A stretch of 64,000 bases of DNA. It comes from Chloroflexota bacterium (GTDB taxonomy: Bacteria; Chloroflexota; Anaerolineae; UBA4142). The stretch is taken from the NCBI GenBank assembly GCA_016215025.1, contig JACRMI010000020.1, forward strand, positions 17,815 through 81,814, in the 5' to 3' direction. This document shows positions 33,885-44,244 of this stretch, piece after piece. Under the pieces are notes generated by a model, which worked only from the letters and a program-made list of their open reading frames with translations, had not been told where the DNA came from and searched no databases. A program made the translations under genes and the position numbers. Position 1 is the stretch's first letter. Each line of letters opens with the position of its first letter.

Positions 33885-35003
33885 ATGGCAAAGAAAGTTC
33901 GGGTTGGATTGATTTTTGGCGGCAAGTCGGGAGAGCATGAGGTCTCGCTCGCCTCGGCGCAATCCGTTGCACACGCGATTGATAAAGAAAAATACGCTAT
34001 TACGCTGATCGGCATTACGAAGCAAGGGAGATGGATCGCCGGTGGCAATGCGCTCAAGCAATTGACAGCAATCAGCCCAACGCCGCTGCTGGCGTCGATT
34101 GAAGAATCGACCCAGAACGAGATTGGCAGCGAACTCGCGCCAATGGCGTCGCATGAAATTCTAGAATCATTACCGCTGAATGCGATCGATGTGGTGTTCC
34201 CGCTCGTGCATGGTCCGTTCGGGGAAGATGGTACGATTCAAGGTCTGCTCGAACTTGCCGATGTGGCATACGTCGGAGCGGGCGTGGCAGCCAGCGCGGT
34301 TGGGATGGACAAGGCGCTCATGAAGTCTATCTTTCGCGCGCACAACTTGCCCATCGTCGATTGGATGGCGATTCTCCGCAGGGAATGGGAATCGCGCGCA
34401 CCTGAAACGATTCGCCGAATCGAAACCGCATTTGGTTATCCATGTTTTATCAAGCCCGCGAATCTCGGTTCGAGCGTGGGCATCAGCAAAGCGCACAACG
34501 CCGACGAACTGGCAGAAGCGTTAAACGTCGCCGCCCAGTACGATCGTAAAATAATTGCCGAGCGCGCCGCAAGAAATGCGCGTGAGATCGAATGTAGTGT
34601 TTTGGGAAACGACGACCCAATTGCGTCGCTTCCCGGCGAAATTATTCCGCGCCGTGAGTTCTACGATTATGATGCCAAGTATGATAACGATTCACACACG
34701 GAACTCATTGTGCCTGCCGACCTGTCTGCTGAAATGACGCAAGCGGTGCAAGCAATGGCGATCCGCGCGTTCAAGGCAATCGATGCGAGCGGAATGGCGC
34801 GCGTGGATTTTTTTCTCGAACGCGGCACGAATAATTTATTGCTCAACGAGATCAATACAATTCCTGGGTTTACGGCAGTGTCGATGTACCCGCGCATGTG
34901 GGAAAAGAGCGGTCTGTCGTACCCAGACTTGATTGATCGCTTGATTCAGCTCGCGCTCGAACGTGCCGCCGACAAGCGCAAATCCAAGACAACGTACAAA
35001 TAA
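33885..35003 (+). CDS. ddl: D-alanine--D-alanine ligase
   Basis: An ATP-grasp ligase that makes D-Ala-D-Ala for the pentapeptide. It has 372 residues from ATG 33885 ([13 protein letters not shown]). A longer start at 33852 reads repetitive sequence. The N-terminus has [18 protein letters not shown]. The central ATP-binding part has [20 protein letters not shown] and the substrate-site motif [11 protein letters not shown]. The C-terminus has [20 protein letters not shown]. The length fits the D-Ala-D-Ala branch with its long N-terminal insert. Confidence 0.95.
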   Translation: MAKKVRVGLIFGGKSGEHEVSLASAQSVAHAIDKEKYAITLIGITKQGRWIAGGNALKQLTAISPTPLLASIEESTQNEIGSELAPMASHEILESLPLNAIDVVFPLVHGPFGEDGTIQGLLELADVAYVGAGVAASAVGMDKALMKSIFRAHNLPIVDWMAILRREWESRAPETIRRIETAFGYPCFIKPANLGSSVGISKAHNADELAEALNVAAQYDRKIIAERAARNAREIECSVLGNDDPIASLPGEIIPRREFYDYDAKYDNDSHTELIVPADLSAEMTQAVQAMAIRAFKAIDASGMARVDFFLERGTNNLLLNEINTIPGFTAVSMYPRMWEKSGLSYPDLIDRLIQLALERAADKRKSKTTYK

Positions 35004-35166
35004 ACCGCGAAGAAACGCGAAAAGCCGCGAAAGAGCGCGAATGACACGAAAGGCGTGAAAGTGCGCGAAAGGGCACGAAAGACGCGAAAGCGCGCGAATG
35101 TCATTTTGAGCGGAGCGAAGAATCTCTCGTTCTTCGACAAGATCCTTCGTCGCTTCTCAGAATGAT
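35003..35166. repeat. tandem CGCGAAAG-type repeats plus family A palindromic element
   Basis: From the ddl stop to about 35098 the sequence is a degenerate tandem array of CGCGAAA/CACGAAA units of 8-12 bases. A family A element follows (35100-35166) with GTCATTTTGAG and CTCAGAATGAT ends. Further downstream, TTCGCGAAGATTCGTGAGA resembles half of the element at 13983-14041. The 241-base gap before ftsQ is thus mostly repeats. Confidence 0.75.
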
Positions 35167-35244
35167 GGAGAGATAGTAGTTTATTCGCGAAGATTCGTGA
35201 GATTCGTGGGTGAAATAAAATATAAAACCTATGCAGATAACTTG

Positions 35245-36051
35245 ATGACCCGTTCATATCGCCGACCGAATCGACAACAGCCAGCCCGTGTGCGTGTTCG
35301 TCGAACTCGCAGGATGCAAACGTTAGCCGTAGGTGCTATGGCACCCTCATCACCCTTAAGCAACTTGTGGAATACGCAGCGCCCGAAAATCGCAGCCGTC
35401 GTGTTACTCATTTTGGTCATTGCGGCATTGTTCGTCGTGTTCAACACCGATCTGTTTTACGTTTACAACTTGAACATCGGCGGCATCAAGTATCTCACGC
35501 CGGATGAGATTCAAAAAAACAGCGGCATCATGCAGTACAATATTTTTTTCATCAACGCGCATGATGTCGAGCGCGCGCTAACCAAATTGCCCGAAGTAAA
35601 ATCTGTTCGCGTCAGTACGGCGATTCCAAACAAAGTGAGCGTTGACATTGTAGAGCGCAAGCCGGAGATAACGTGGTTGCGCGGCAACGAAACATTCTGG
35701 GTCGATGCTGACGGCATCAGCTTTCGCGCTCGCACGAATCTCACTGACTTGGCGGTTGTGCGTGATCTGGATCAAACGCCCATCAAACTAGGGCAGGGCG
35801 TCAAAGCACATACACTCGCCGCGTTCTGGGCATTTCGCGCAGCGTATCCAGACGGACCGCGTTCGTTCGAATGGTCGACGTCGCGTGGCTTGCAATATAC
35901 GGATGAGCACGGTTGGAAAATTTACCTGGGCGACGCAGACGAAATGGCAGGCAAAGTTGCCAAGCTGCGTGTCCTGCTGGCGCAACTGGTTGCGCAGAAT
36001 GCAAAAATTAAATTCATTGATTTAGGCAAAGGCGATCCTTTCTATCAATGA
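35245..36051 (+). CDS. ftsQ: division protein FtsQ/DivIB
   Basis: A bitopic divisome scaffold with 268 residues from ATG 35245 (MTRSYRRPNRQ). A basic cytoplasmic tail is followed by a transmembrane helix (IAAVVLLILVIAALFVVFN). A POTRA domain comes next (FYVYNLNIGGIKYLTPDEIQ, NIFFINAHDVERALTKLPEV, VSVDIVERKPEITW), then the FtsQ-type domain with FWVDADGISF. The start is placed at the Arg-rich MTRS. An ATG at 35197 is possible but adds residues from the repeat region. Confidence 0.93.
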   Translation: MTRSYRRPNRQQPARVRVRRTRRMQTLAVGAMAPSSPLSNLWNTQRPKIAAVVLLILVIAALFVVFNTDLFYVYNLNIGGIKYLTPDEIQKNSGIMQYNIFFINAHDVERALTKLPEVKSVRVSTAIPNKVSVDIVERKPEITWLRGNETFWVDADGISFRARTNLTDLAVVRDLDQTPIKLGQGVKAHTLAAFWAFRAAYPDGPRSFEWSTSRGLQYTDEHGWKIYLGDADEMAGKVAKLRVLLAQLVAQNAKIKFIDLGKGDPFYQ

Positions 36052-36060
36052 CAAATTAAA

Positions 36061-36117
36061 AATGAACAAATGACAAACCGAAATTATACTTTTTTGTTCA
36101 TTTGTCATTTGCTCATT
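36061..36117. repeat. AT-rich inverted repeat between ftsQ and ftsA
   Basis: AATGAACAAATGACAAA (36061-36077) pairs with TTTGTCATTTGCTCATT (36101-36117) with one mismatch. TCATTTGTCATTT units are repeated directly up to the ftsA leader. It may separate ftsQ and ftsA transcripts. Confidence 0.65.
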
Positions 36118-36139
36118 TGTCATTTACCTTGAGGTTTCG

Positions 36140-37375
36140 ATGGCAACACCTATTACAGTGCTTGATATTGGTACAACCAAGACGTGCGCACTCATCGGCG
36201 AGCAGACGAACGAAGGGATGTGGCGTATTCTCGGCGCGGGCGTTGCTCCATCGCGGGGTTTGCGCAAAGGCGTTGTGACTGACGTTAAAGAAGCGACTCA
36301 GGCAGTATCGGATGCGATGGAACAAGCGGAACGGGTTGCAGGAATTACATCAGAATCGGCGTATGTCGGTATTGCGGGCGCGCACATTCAATCGACGAAT
36401 TCACGCGGCGTCGCGGCGATTCATTCCGGGCGCGGTGTGACCCAGGATGATATTGATCGTGCGATGGAAGCGGCGGAAGCGATTGCGGTCCCGCAAAATC
36501 GCGAGATCATTCATTCGATCCCGCGCGGCTATACACTCGATGGGCAAGATGGGGTCAAAGACCCGCTGGGCATGGTCGGCTTTCGCTTGGAAGTCGAAGC
36601 GCACATTGTGACCGGTGCCGCCGCGTCGATTCAAAATGTAACGAAGGCGGTCGAAAGTGCGGGACTGAAAATTGCCGGGTTGGTACTTGAACCAATTGCA
36701 TCGGGCGAGGCGGTGTTGACATCGGCAGAAAAAGAAATGGGCGTCGTACTGGCAGACATCGGCGGCGGCACAACGGACATTGCGATTTTTATCGATGGTA
36801 GCGTTTGGCATACGGTTGTATTGCCGACAGGTGGAATTCATTTGACGAACGATCTCGCGGTTGGTCTGCGAACTCCGTTCGATGCGGCTGAAGAGATGAA
36901 AATCAAATATGGTCACGCCGATCCGAATCAAGTTCCCGAAACCGAATATATCGACGTGACCGCTTTTGGCGAAGAAGGTAAGCGCACTGTTTCCTGCCGC
37001 GACATCGCCGAGATTCTGAGTGCGCGCGTCGAAGAACTCTGTCAATTGATTCTGACCGAGGTCAAACGCTCGGGCTATGACAACTTGCTGCCGGCGGGCG
37101 TGGTGCTCTGTGGCGGCACCGCCGAACTGTCTGGCATGAAATCGTTTGCACGCATGGCGCTCGACATGCCGGTGCGAGTGGGCTTGCCGCGTGACATTGA
37201 AGGTTTCACCGACAAAGTATCGTCGGCGGCGTTTGCAACTAGCTTTGGTTTATTGCGTTGGGGTTGGAAAGAAAGAGAGATAGAAGTGGCGGCGGTGCCG
37301 TCACGAAGCACGCAGAGAAAATCAAATCCGATGGGAGGATTATTTGGCTGGGCAAGGCGACTTTTGCCCGAGTAG
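36140..37375 (+). CDS. ftsA: division actin FtsA
   Basis: An actin-fold ATPase that tethers FtsZ to the membrane. It has 411 residues. Phosphate-1 loop: TVLDIGTTKTCALIGE. The 1C/SHS2 domain lies at about 85-165 (VGIAGAHIQSTNSRGVAAI). Phosphate-2: VVLADIGGGTTDIAIFIDG. Adenosine-binding part: VVLCGGTAELSGMKSFARM. The C-terminal amphipathic helix is GGLFGWARRLLPE, the expected membrane-targeting sequence. It ends 146 bases before ftsZ, in which a separate promoter is found. Confidence 0.96.
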   Translation: MATPITVLDIGTTKTCALIGEQTNEGMWRILGAGVAPSRGLRKGVVTDVKEATQAVSDAMEQAERVAGITSESAYVGIAGAHIQSTNSRGVAAIHSGRGVTQDDIDRAMEAAEAIAVPQNREIIHSIPRGYTLDGQDGVKDPLGMVGFRLEVEAHIVTGAAASIQNVTKAVESAGLKIAGLVLEPIASGEAVLTSAEKEMGVVLADIGGGTTDIAIFIDGSVWHTVVLPTGGIHLTNDLAVGLRTPFDAAEEMKIKYGHADPNQVPETEYIDVTAFGEEGKRTVSCRDIAEILSARVEELCQLILTEVKRSGYDNLLPAGVVLCGGTAELSGMKSFARMALDMPVRVGLPRDIEGFTDKVSSAAFATSFGLLRWGWKEREIEVAAVPSRSTQRKSNPMGGLFGWARRLLPE

Positions 37376-37429
37376 TACTACTAGCCTAGTATACTAGCCT
37401 AATCTTCCATTAAAAAAGGGCGCAAGGGC

Positions 37430-37458
37430 TTGACAGAAACCTGGGAGTAGCGTAAAAT
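37430..37458 (+). promoter_or_regulatory. sigma-70-type promoter of ftsZ
   Basis: -35 TTGACA (37430-37435), a 17-base spacer and -10 TAAAAT (37453-37458). It lies 64 bases upstream of the ftsZ ATG and allows ftsZ expression independent of the long dcw transcript. A palindromic AGTAGTACTACT region at the ftsA stop precedes it. Confidence 0.8.
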
Positions 37459-37521
37459 GGCGCTACAATCCTATATATGGGATAAGTAAGCCCGTGCCAC
37501 TACAACCTGTAGGGGGTCACT

Positions 37522-38736
37522 ATGAAAAGCTCAAAGGACGTTGTGGTAGACGTAAAACAACAAGCGCTACCCGTAAAATCGTCGGACGCGCATGCGCATC
37601 CGACCATGCCACGCCATGAGGAGCCTAATATGGTCAAAGCGGACAAAGAACACACTGGCGAAAGTTTTGCCGAGATCAAAGTGATCGGCGTGGGCGGTGG
37701 TGGCACGAATGCGGTCAATCGTATGATTGACGAAGGGTTGCGTGGCGTTAACTTTATCGCCATCAACACGGATGCGCAAGCGCTCGTTCATTCGCGCGCG
37801 TCACACAAGATTCGCATTGGCGACAAGATCACGCGCGGACTGGGCGCTGGCGGCGATCCGACCATGGGGGAAAAAGCTGCTGAGGAATCGAGCGAAGAAT
37901 TGTACGATGCGCTCGTCGGTGCGGATATGGTTTTCATCACTGCGGGCATGGGTGGTGGAACCGGTACCGGCGCAGCTCCTGTCGTCGCGCGAATTGCGCG
38001 CGAAACTGGCGCGCTCGCCATTGGCGTGGTCACCAAGCCGTTTACGTTTGAAGGCACACGTCGTCGCGGCGTTGCCGACGAAGGGTTGAATCGACTGAAG
38101 GAGCAAGTGGATACGTTGATCATTATTCCCAACGACCGCTTGCTTGAAATCGTCGACAAAAAATCGTCGTTGAACACGGCGTTCCGCACTGCCGATGATG
38201 TTTTGCGTCAAGGCATTCAAGGTATCAGCGAATTGATTACGGTCCCAGGTTTGATCAATCTCGATTATGCCGATGTCAAAACGATCATGGGCGCAGGCGG
38301 CGCAGCGTTGATGGCAGTCGGTCGCGCCTCCGGTGAAAATCGTGCCATCGCGGCGGCAGAAGCGGCGATTCGCAGTCCTTTGCTCGACGTCACTATCGAT
38401 GGAGCCAAGGGCGTGTTATTCAACGTCACCGGCGGCGAAGACCTCACCTTGAACGATGTGTACGAAGCGGCGGAGATTGTTCGCCATGTGGCTGACCCAG
38501 ACGTGAATCTCATTTTCGGCGCGGTCATCGATCCGACGATGAAAGATGAATTGCGTGTGACCGTCATCGCGACGGGTTTTAATACGGTTGCCAAACGACA
38601 GACCGGGGCAGGACAGACAGTTGGCAACGTGGTATCTGCTCCCGGTCGTAAGACAATTGATTTCCCAGTTCAGGTGCGACAGCAAGTGGATCGCGAAGAC
38701 TTGGACATTCCAGCGTTCCTCCGTAAACGGGCCTAG
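37522..38736 (+). CDS. ftsZ: cell division tubulin FtsZ
   Basis: A GTPase that forms the Z-ring. It has 404 residues and an AGGGGGTCACT ribosome-binding region before ATG 37522. An N-terminal extension of about 48 residues (His/Pro/Lys-rich) precedes the core, which starts [18 protein letters not shown]. The tubulin signature is [10 protein letters not shown], and the T7 loop [11 protein letters not shown] is complete. The C-terminal conserved peptide is [14 protein letters not shown], the usual docking site for FtsA and other partners. The linker between core and tail is short. Confidence 0.97.
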   Translation: MKSSKDVVVDVKQQALPVKSSDAHAHPTMPRHEEPNMVKADKEHTGESFAEIKVIGVGGGGTNAVNRMIDEGLRGVNFIAINTDAQALVHSRASHKIRIGDKITRGLGAGGDPTMGEKAAEESSEELYDALVGADMVFITAGMGGGTGTGAAPVVARIARETGALAIGVVTKPFTFEGTRRRGVADEGLNRLKEQVDTLIIIPNDRLLEIVDKKSSLNTAFRTADDVLRQGIQGISELITVPGLINLDYADVKTIMGAGGAALMAVGRASGENRAIAAAEAAIRSPLLDVTIDGAKGVLFNVTGGEDLTLNDVYEAAEIVRHVADPDVNLIFGAVIDPTMKDELRVTVIATGFNTVAKRQTGAGQTVGNVVSAPGRKTIDFPVQVRQQVDREDLDIPAFLRKRA

Positions 38737-38805
38737 ATTTCTCGCCAGCCTTAGAAACCATACGGCAATTTGGAAAATTGCCCCACAATCCCAAGGGAGG
38801 CAGAA

Positions 38806-39555
38806 ATGAGGAACGATTCGGTTCGATTATCGATGATACTCGCGCTGTTGCTGTTCCTGGTGACAGCGCACTCTGTTTTAGCGTTCGATCCGCCAACTTG
38901 GCCTGATGGATTGCCCTGGGCGTTGCCTACGACTATGCCATGGCCCACGGCGCGACCGTTAGGTGTTGGGGAAAGCTGGTCGCCACAGCTCAATGGGAAT
39001 CCGGTTCCGGTACTTACTCCAACGCCAACGCCAATTGTCAGACCACCGGCACCTGTTGCGCCAGTGGTTTCGCCGTTAATTATTCCGGTCGTCACGGTTG
39101 CGCCGGTCCCAGTCGTTCAACCGCCCGCGCCTAATCCGCCATCGATCCCGTCGGGTGGTTCTAGTCCAATGAATCCACTGAATCCAGGCACATGGATGGT
39201 TTTGGATTCAGGTGCAAGTGCTTGGTATCGGATTGGCAGCGGCGGCGTGCAGATGGAAGTTTTTCTCGACGCCGACATTATCAGCAATATGACGATGGCG
39301 ATTTATGCGCCGGGCCAACTCAGTCGTCCCATTGGAATGGGAACGACTTGGTCGCGCGATACGTCACGCTTGGCGTGGAATGGCGGGCATTGGAATTCTG
39401 AAGGCGATTGGCTTGCGCTGGTTACGAATCGTAATGCAACGTCCGTACATTATCGCGTCACGAGTTCTGCACGTGATATTAGCAATAAAACGTGCCATGG
39501 TTATTGGGAAAGAATCAACGGTGGCGATCCGATTTTTTGGACCATCTGCGAGTAA
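38806..39555 (+). CDS. secreted protein with Pro/Thr linker and beta-sandwich domain
   Basis: A 249-residue protein with GGAGG seven bases before ATG 38806. A cleavable signal peptide is likely (MRNDSVRLSMILALLLFLVT, cleavage after SVLA). Residues about 65-130 are Pro/Val/Thr-rich (VLTPTPTPIVRPP and similar). The C-terminal 120 residues form a beta-rich domain with SGASAWYRIGSGGVQMEVFL, DADIISNMTMAIYAP and GDWLALVTN. It resembles pre-peptidase C-terminal-type domains, but I assign this weakly. No catalytic motif. Its role is unknown, and its position after ftsZ need not mean a division function. Confidence 0.75.
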   Translation: MRNDSVRLSMILALLLFLVTAHSVLAFDPPTWPDGLPWALPTTMPWPTARPLGVGESWSPQLNGNPVPVLTPTPTPIVRPPAPVAPVVSPLIIPVVTVAPVPVVQPPAPNPPSIPSGGSSPMNPLNPGTWMVLDSGASAWYRIGSGGVQMEVFLDADIISNMTMAIYAPGQLSRPIGMGTTWSRDTSRLAWNGGHWNSEGDWLALVTNRNATSVHYRVTSSARDISNKTCHGYWERINGGDPIFWTICE

Positions 39556-39584
39556 TTCCAATTGAAATCTTCGAATTCAACGGA
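39553..39584 (+). terminator. imperfect hairpin after the secreted-protein gene
   Basis: ATTCC-AATTGAA and TTCAAC-GGAAT pair around ATCTTCGA directly after the stop codon. There is no clear T-run, so termination is uncertain. Confidence 0.35.
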
Positions 39585-39716
39585 ATCAAAGATAAGTTAA
39601 AGTTTGGAAATGTATTGGGTTTTTTAAGGTGCAATGCTTGCATCCAATAACAATTCATGCTAGACTGTGCGCGCACGAGAGGTTGTAGGTCGTTGCAAAT
39701 TACTACACAACATACG

Positions 39717-39760
39717 GGGTTTGGGAAATCTTTATCGGTGAGCGGTATAATCCCAAACCC
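39717..39760 (+). promoter_or_regulatory. promoter with flanking 10-bp inverted repeat upstream of nrdR
   Basis: A consensus -10 TATAAT lies at 39746-39751. GGGTTTGGGA (39717-39726) and its exact complement TCCCAAACCC (39751-39760) lie on both sides, the right arm starting on the last base of the -10. TTGGGA inside the left arm could act as a -35 at a longer than ideal 19-base distance. It may be an operator for a dimeric repressor or an RNA hairpin. Confidence 0.55.
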
Positions 39761-39790
39761 TGTTTTACGCCTCGAACGTGGAGGATCACG

Positions 39791-40282
39791 ATGCAGTGCC
39801 CATTTTGCGCGCATGAAGACAACAAAGTTATTGATACGCGTGAATCGTCAGATTCGATTCGCCGCCGTCGTCAGTGTTCCAACTGCGGCAAGCGTTACAC
39901 GACGTATGAACGAATCGCCCAAACGGGCTTGATGGTCGTCAAGCAAGACGGTCGGCGTGAAGCATTCGATCGGCAAAAATTGATGGGCGGTGTGGTCAAG
40001 GCGTGCGCCAAACGCCCCGTCTCGATGCAAGCGGTTGAAACCTTGCTCGACGAAATCGAAATGGAATTGCACGCCATGGCAAAATCCGAAGTCGATTCGC
40101 AAAAAATTGGCCAGATGGTCATGGAGCGCCTGCGCAAATTGGACGATGTGGCGTATGTGCGGTTCGCTTCAGTCTATCGTCGTTTTGCCGACCTGGATTC
40201 ATTGTCGATTGAGATTCAGCGATTGAAAGAGCGCAAACAACGCGAAGCCGAAGAACGACTTCAAGTAAAAATGGCAATTTGA
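39791..40282 (+). CDS. nrdR: transcriptional repressor NrdR
   Basis: A repressor of ribonucleotide reductase genes that senses dATP/ATP through an ATP-cone. It has 163 residues. The N-terminal zinc ribbon has CPFC (residues 3-6) and CSNCGKRYTTYE. The ATP-cone starts VVKQDGRREAFDRQKLMGGV. The C-terminal part has RLRKLDDVAYVRFASVYRRF. It lies directly upstream of nrdJ, its expected target. No sequence matching the usual NrdR box pair was obvious to me in the 163-base gap. Confidence 0.97.
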   Translation: MQCPFCAHEDNKVIDTRESSDSIRRRRQCSNCGKRYTTYERIAQTGLMVVKQDGRREAFDRQKLMGGVVKACAKRPVSMQAVETLLDEIEMELHAMAKSEVDSQKIGQMVMERLRKLDDVAYVRFASVYRRFADLDSLSIEIQRLKERKQREAEERLQVKMAI

Positions 40283-40358
40283 TGAAACCTCATCTGATAC
40301 TCTACTGTCGAGTTTTCCTCGCACCTAATTTTTTCTAGTGCTCGATTGCAACCTCTGA

Positions 40359-40395
40359 GGGCAGTGCAAACCTTTCCCCAGTGGTTTGCCTGCCC
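40359..40395 (+). promoter_or_regulatory. 13-bp hairpin in the nrdJ leader
   Basis: GGGCAG-GCAAACC, with one bulged T, pairs with GGTTTGC-CTGCCC around a ten-base loop, ending 50 bases before the nrdJ start. It is followed by a mixed sequence and not a T-run. It could be an attenuator or the end of the nrdR transcript. It lacks the conserved B12-box of a cobalamin riboswitch. Confidence 0.5.
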
Positions 40396-40445
40396 TTGTG
40401 TATTCTAGTCAAGATTCACCATTCATATTTTTGGAGGAGAGTCTC

Positions 40446-43400
40446 ATGGATCAGCGTATAAACGCAAACATGCATGTGATGACATCCCCGGCCCGGTCAA
40501 GTGCGTCAACCCACTCACCTATTCAATTATCATCCAACGCGCGAGTCGTGTTAGAGAAACGATACTTGCGTCGTGGCTTGGATGGCAAGCCCGCTGAAAC
40601 CCCGGAAGAAATGTTCGACCGTGTTGCGCGAACGATTGCAGAACCTGAAGCCCGTTATGGTGGCGATGTTTCGGCATTACGTGAACAGTTTTACAGTTTA
40701 TTGACTAATCTTCAATTTTTTCCCAATTCTCCAACATTTACCGGCGCAGGCACGCCGCTCGGACAACTCGCAGCTTGCTTTGTGTTGCCCATCACCGATG
40801 ATATGGGACGCGATTCGCGCGGCATTTTTTCCACACTGCGTGCCGCGGCATTGATTCAACAAACCGGCGGCGGAAATGGTTTTTCGTTTTCGCGCTTGCG
40901 CCCGCGGGGTGATCGTGTTCACACAAGTGCGGGTGTTGCCACCGGTCCTGTTGGATTTTTGCGCGTGTACGATACCGCATTTGGCGAGGTGGCGCAAGGT
41001 GGATGTTTGCTGCCCGCCACGCTGGTATTTACCGGCAATGGTTTGCTGAGACTCGATGAAATCGCCGATGTGCAAAAACCGGGCTGGCAAGCGCACACAT
41101 TGCAAGTAGCAACGGACGAAGGGTGGCGCTCGTCGCCGCGTGCATTCAATAATGGCGTCGCGCCGATTTTGCGGATTCATACCCGCGAAGGCGTAAGTTT
41201 GGCTGGTACACCAGAGCATCGCGTCAAAGTGATGACAGACGAAGGACCGCGCTGGCGAACTCTGGAAGAACTTGAACCAGGTGATTGGATCATGGTTCAA
41301 CTTGGACAACACTGTGGACAAATTCAATCTCTTCGTCAACCGACAAAAGGACATGGCAATCAAGTGATGCCACAATTGCCTTCAGTCCTCGATGAAGATT
41401 TGGCGTTCTTCATGGGGTGTCTTGTCGGCGACGGTTTTGTTGCGGCGCAACAAGACGATCATCGAGTTGGCGTGAGTGTATCACACACTTCATATCTCAT
41501 GAGCGAAATGCCGCTCTTGTTGGAGCGTTTATTCGGAGTTCCGGTCCACGTTCAACAGAAACCGGATGATCGCTCTGTTACTCTTGTAATGGATAATCGC
41601 GCCGTCAAAGATTTCCTTTCACTCAATGCTCTAACCAAAGCGCGCAGTCGAGATGCCAGTGTGCCGCGTTTGATTCGACAATCGCCGCCGGAAATTGTGG
41701 GTGCATTCTTGCGCGGATTATTCGAAGCCGACGGTTCCTTGAGCAACGGTTATCCGAATTTTACGACTACATCGCCGCGTTTGGCAGAAGAAGTAGCGAC
41801 GTTGTTGATCGGTCTGGGTTGTCCTGTCCACCTCCGTTCCGTGACGCCCGGTGTAACACACTATGGCAAGAATGCCGTATATCATGTGCGAATTACGAGT
41901 ACGGTTGGATTGCAAGCATGGCGGAATTCGGTTGGTTGCGATCCTCGTTCCCGCTTCGCCGTATCCATGGCGTGGGAAAGCGATCTGCGCCGTGAAAGTT
42001 CCTATGTATTACCTCATGCGCGCTATTGGCTTCAACCTGTCCTCGATGCAATTACGCTCGAACAAGTCGATGCCCGTGGACGCGGAATCAATTTTCGCAG
42101 TCGTGAGCCACGACTACGCCGCACATTGTTGCGCTACCTGCGCGGTGATCGAGAACTGACACGCTCTGGGTATGATTCGATGTTTCAACGCTATGCCGAC
42201 TTTGCAGATCACGCCATGCCGCCAAAAGATCAGTGGTTTGTGCAGGTTGCCGGCGTTGAAGCTCAAGGCGAATCGCTCACGCTTGACTTGGAAGTTGACG
42301 ATAATCACACGTATCTTGCTTATGGGATGGTTACGCATAATACTAGGCGCGGCGCGAACATGGGCGTGCTGCGTGTCGATCATCCGGATATTTTTGATTT
42401 CATCCGTTGCAAAGAAAAAGAAGGCAACGTCAGCAATTTCAATATCTCGGTTGGCGCAACCGATGCGTTCATGCATGCTGTCGAAAACGACGAAGATTTC
42501 GAATTGGTGAATCCGCGCGACGGCAAAGTGTGGCGGGTCGTTCGCGCGCGCGAAATCTTCAACGAGATCGTCAAGTTCGCGCATCACAACGGCGAACCTG
42601 GGTTGCTGTTCCTCGATGCCGCGAATCGACAGAACCCTGTGCCGCATTTATACGAACTTGAGGCGACCAATCCTTGCGGGGAGCAATATTTAGGACCGTA
42701 CGAAAACTGTTGTCTCGGTTCGATCAACTTGGCGCAGTTTGTTACTGATGATGACAAGATGGACTGGGAGCGCTTGCGCCAAGCCATCGAGCTATCGACG
42801 CACTTTTTGGATAATGTCGTCGATGCGAACAAATATGTGCCTGCCGTCCCGGAACTTTCCGAAGCGGCGCATCGTGCCCGCCGGATCGGATTGGGCATTA
42901 TGGGCTTGGGCGATACGATGTATCGACTCGGCGTGCGGTATGGCTCACATGCGGGCGAAGATTTCGCGGGACAGGTCATGGAATTTGTGCGTTATCACGC
43001 CATGAAGACGAGCATCGATTTGGCGCGCACACGCGGCGCGTTCTCCGCGATCAAAGGTTCGCTGTACGATCCGGAGCATTTGCGCTGGACGCCGCCCGTT
43101 CCACTCGAAGTGTTCACGCACGATTGGGGACGCCCGAAACTCGATTGGTCCGAAATCGTCGCGGGCATCAAAAAGTACGGTATTCGCAACGCGGCGCAGA
43201 CCACCGTTGCACCGACCGGCACCATAGCGACGGTCGCCGGGGTTGAATCGTACGGGTGCGAGCCGGTATTTGCGTTGGCCTACACGCGGCATGTCAACGA
43301 TCAAGGCAAAGATTTGCAACTCGATTACGTTAGCCCGTTGTTCGAGCGCGCGCTCAAACAAGCCAAAGTGGACGAAGCGACGCGCAAATCGATTTTCGAT

Positions 43401-44234
43401 AAGGTGATGCTCACGGGTACGTGTCAAGACATCGATGCGGTACCGGAAAAAATTCGCGATACGTTTGTAGTGGCAAGCGACATTATGCCGGAAGAACATG
43501 TCCGTATGCAAGCCGCGATGCAAGCGTTCGTCGATAACTCGTTGTCCAAGACGATCAATTTCCCAGAGACAGCCGCCGCCGATGATGTTTCCAAAGCTTA
43601 TCTGCTGGCATGGAAGTTGGGATGCAAAGGTATCACGGTTTACGTTGCAGGTTCGCGCGATCAAGTGGTGTTGGAGACGAAAGAGACCGCCGACGCTGCG
43701 CGAAAAGTCGCGACCGTCGAACCGGAACCGTACGCCAAAAAGCCGCGCCCGCGCGCGGTGAATGGCGCGACGTATGAAATTGCGACGCCGTTGGGCAAAG
43801 CGTACGTCACGATCAATCGCAATGGCGACGAGCAACCGTTCGAAGTGTTCTGCAATGTCGGCAAAGCCGGCTCGGATACGGCAGCGGTCAGCGAAGCGAT
43901 TGGTCGATTGATTTCGTTTGCGCTACGGATGCCATCGCCGTTGACGCCGACCGAACGCTTGCAGGAAATTGTCGATCAGTTGGGTGGCATTGGCGGCGGC
44001 AGACCGATGGGCTTTGGGTTGCAGCGCGTGCGTTCACTGCCTGACGGCATCGCGCAAGCGCTATCAGAAGACTTGGGAACAGTGCGCCAACACGCTTCGC
44101 GAATCGAAGAGGCAGACACCAAGCAATTACAGTTGTTCAAGATTGGCGACCTCTGCCCAGAGTGTGGTCAAGCGTCGTTCGTGAATGAAGAGGGTTGTCG
44201 CAAGTGTTACAGTTGCGGACACAGTGAGTGCTGA
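40446..44234 (+). CDS. nrdJ: adenosylcobalamin-dependent ribonucleotide reductase (class II), intein-containing
   Basis: Reduces ribonucleotides to deoxyribonucleotides using a B12-derived thiyl radical, independent of oxygen. The frame codes for 1,262 residues from ATG 40446, which has GGAGGAG upstream. Removal of a 446-residue intein (residues 187-632) leaves an 816-residue enzyme. Extein motifs are [28 protein letters not shown] with an active-site Cys, [26 protein letters not shown] with [13 protein letters not shown], and [15 protein letters not shown]. The C-terminal CPEC...CRKC zinc ribbon and final Cys are typical for this class. Confidence 0.97.
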   Translation: MDQRINANMHVMTSPARSSASTHSPIQLSSNARVVLEKRYLRRGLDGKPAETPEEMFDRVARTIAEPEARYGGDVSALREQFYSLLTNLQFFPNSPTFTGAGTPLGQLAACFVLPITDDMGRDSRGIFSTLRAAALIQQTGGGNGFSFSRLRPRGDRVHTSAGVATGPVGFLRVYDTAFGEVAQGGCLLPATLVFTGNGLLRLDEIADVQKPGWQAHTLQVATDEGWRSSPRAFNNGVAPILRIHTREGVSLAGTPEHRVKVMTDEGPRWRTLEELEPGDWIMVQLGQHCGQIQSLRQPTKGHGNQVMPQLPSVLDEDLAFFMGCLVGDGFVAAQQDDHRVGVSVSHTSYLMSEMPLLLERLFGVPVHVQQKPDDRSVTLVMDNRAVKDFLSLNALTKARSRDASVPRLIRQSPPEIVGAFLRGLFEADGSLSNGYPNFTTTSPRLAEEVATLLIGLGCPVHLRSVTPGVTHYGKNAVYHVRITSTVGLQAWRNSVGCDPRSRFAVSMAWESDLRRESSYVLPHARYWLQPVLDAITLEQVDARGRGINFRSREPRLRRTLLRYLRGDRELTRSGYDSMFQRYADFADHAMPPKDQWFVQVAGVEAQGESLTLDLEVDDNHTYLAYGMVTHNTRRGANMGVLRVDHPDIFDFIRCKEKEGNVSNFNISVGATDAFMHAVENDEDFELVNPRDGKVWRVVRAREIFNEIVKFAHHNGEPGLLFLDAANRQNPVPHLYELEATNPCGEQYLGPYENCCLGSINLAQFVTDDDKMDWERLRQAIELSTHFLDNVVDANKYVPAVPELSEAAHRARRIGLGIMGLGDTMYRLGVRYGSHAGEDFAGQVMEFVRYHAMKTSIDLARTRGAFSAIKGSLYDPEHLRWTPPVPLEVFTHDWGRPKLDWSEIVAGIKKYGIRNAAQTTVAPTGTIATVAGVESYGCEPVFALAYTRHVNDQGKDLQLDYVSPLFERALKQAKVDEATRKSIFDKVMLTGTCQDIDAVPEKIRDTFVVASDIMPEEHVRMQAAMQAFVDNSLSKTINFPETAAADDVSKAYLLAWKLGCKGITVYVAGSRDQVVLETKETADAARKVATVEPEPYAKKPRPRAVNGATYEIATPLGKAYVTINRNGDEQPFEVFCNVGKAGSDTAAVSEAIGRLISFALRMPSPLTPTERLQEIVDQLGGIGGGRPMGFGLQRVRSLPDGIAQALSEDLGTVRQHASRIEEADTKQLQLFKIGDLCPECGQASFVNEEGCRKCYSCGHSEC
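41004..42341 (+). other. LAGLIDADG intein inserted in nrdJ
   Basis: A 446-residue protein intron. Block A begins with Cys1 ([17 protein letters not shown]). Block B has GTPEHRVKV with the T-x-x-H motif. Two LAGLIDADG-like helices with their acidic residues are present ([10 protein letters not shown] and [11 protein letters not shown]), so the homing endonuclease may be active. Block F/G ends in [15 protein letters not shown], with the terminal His-Asn, and Thr follows as the +1 extein nucleophile. It splits the conserved G-G-T-R-R-G-A-N motif of the reductase. Confidence 0.95.
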
Positions 44235-44244
44235 AACCAGTAGA

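Noticed and set aside
40283..40445. Cobalamin riboswitch upstream of nrdJ
   Set aside because: No B12-box or multi-stem layout is visible, only a single hairpin.
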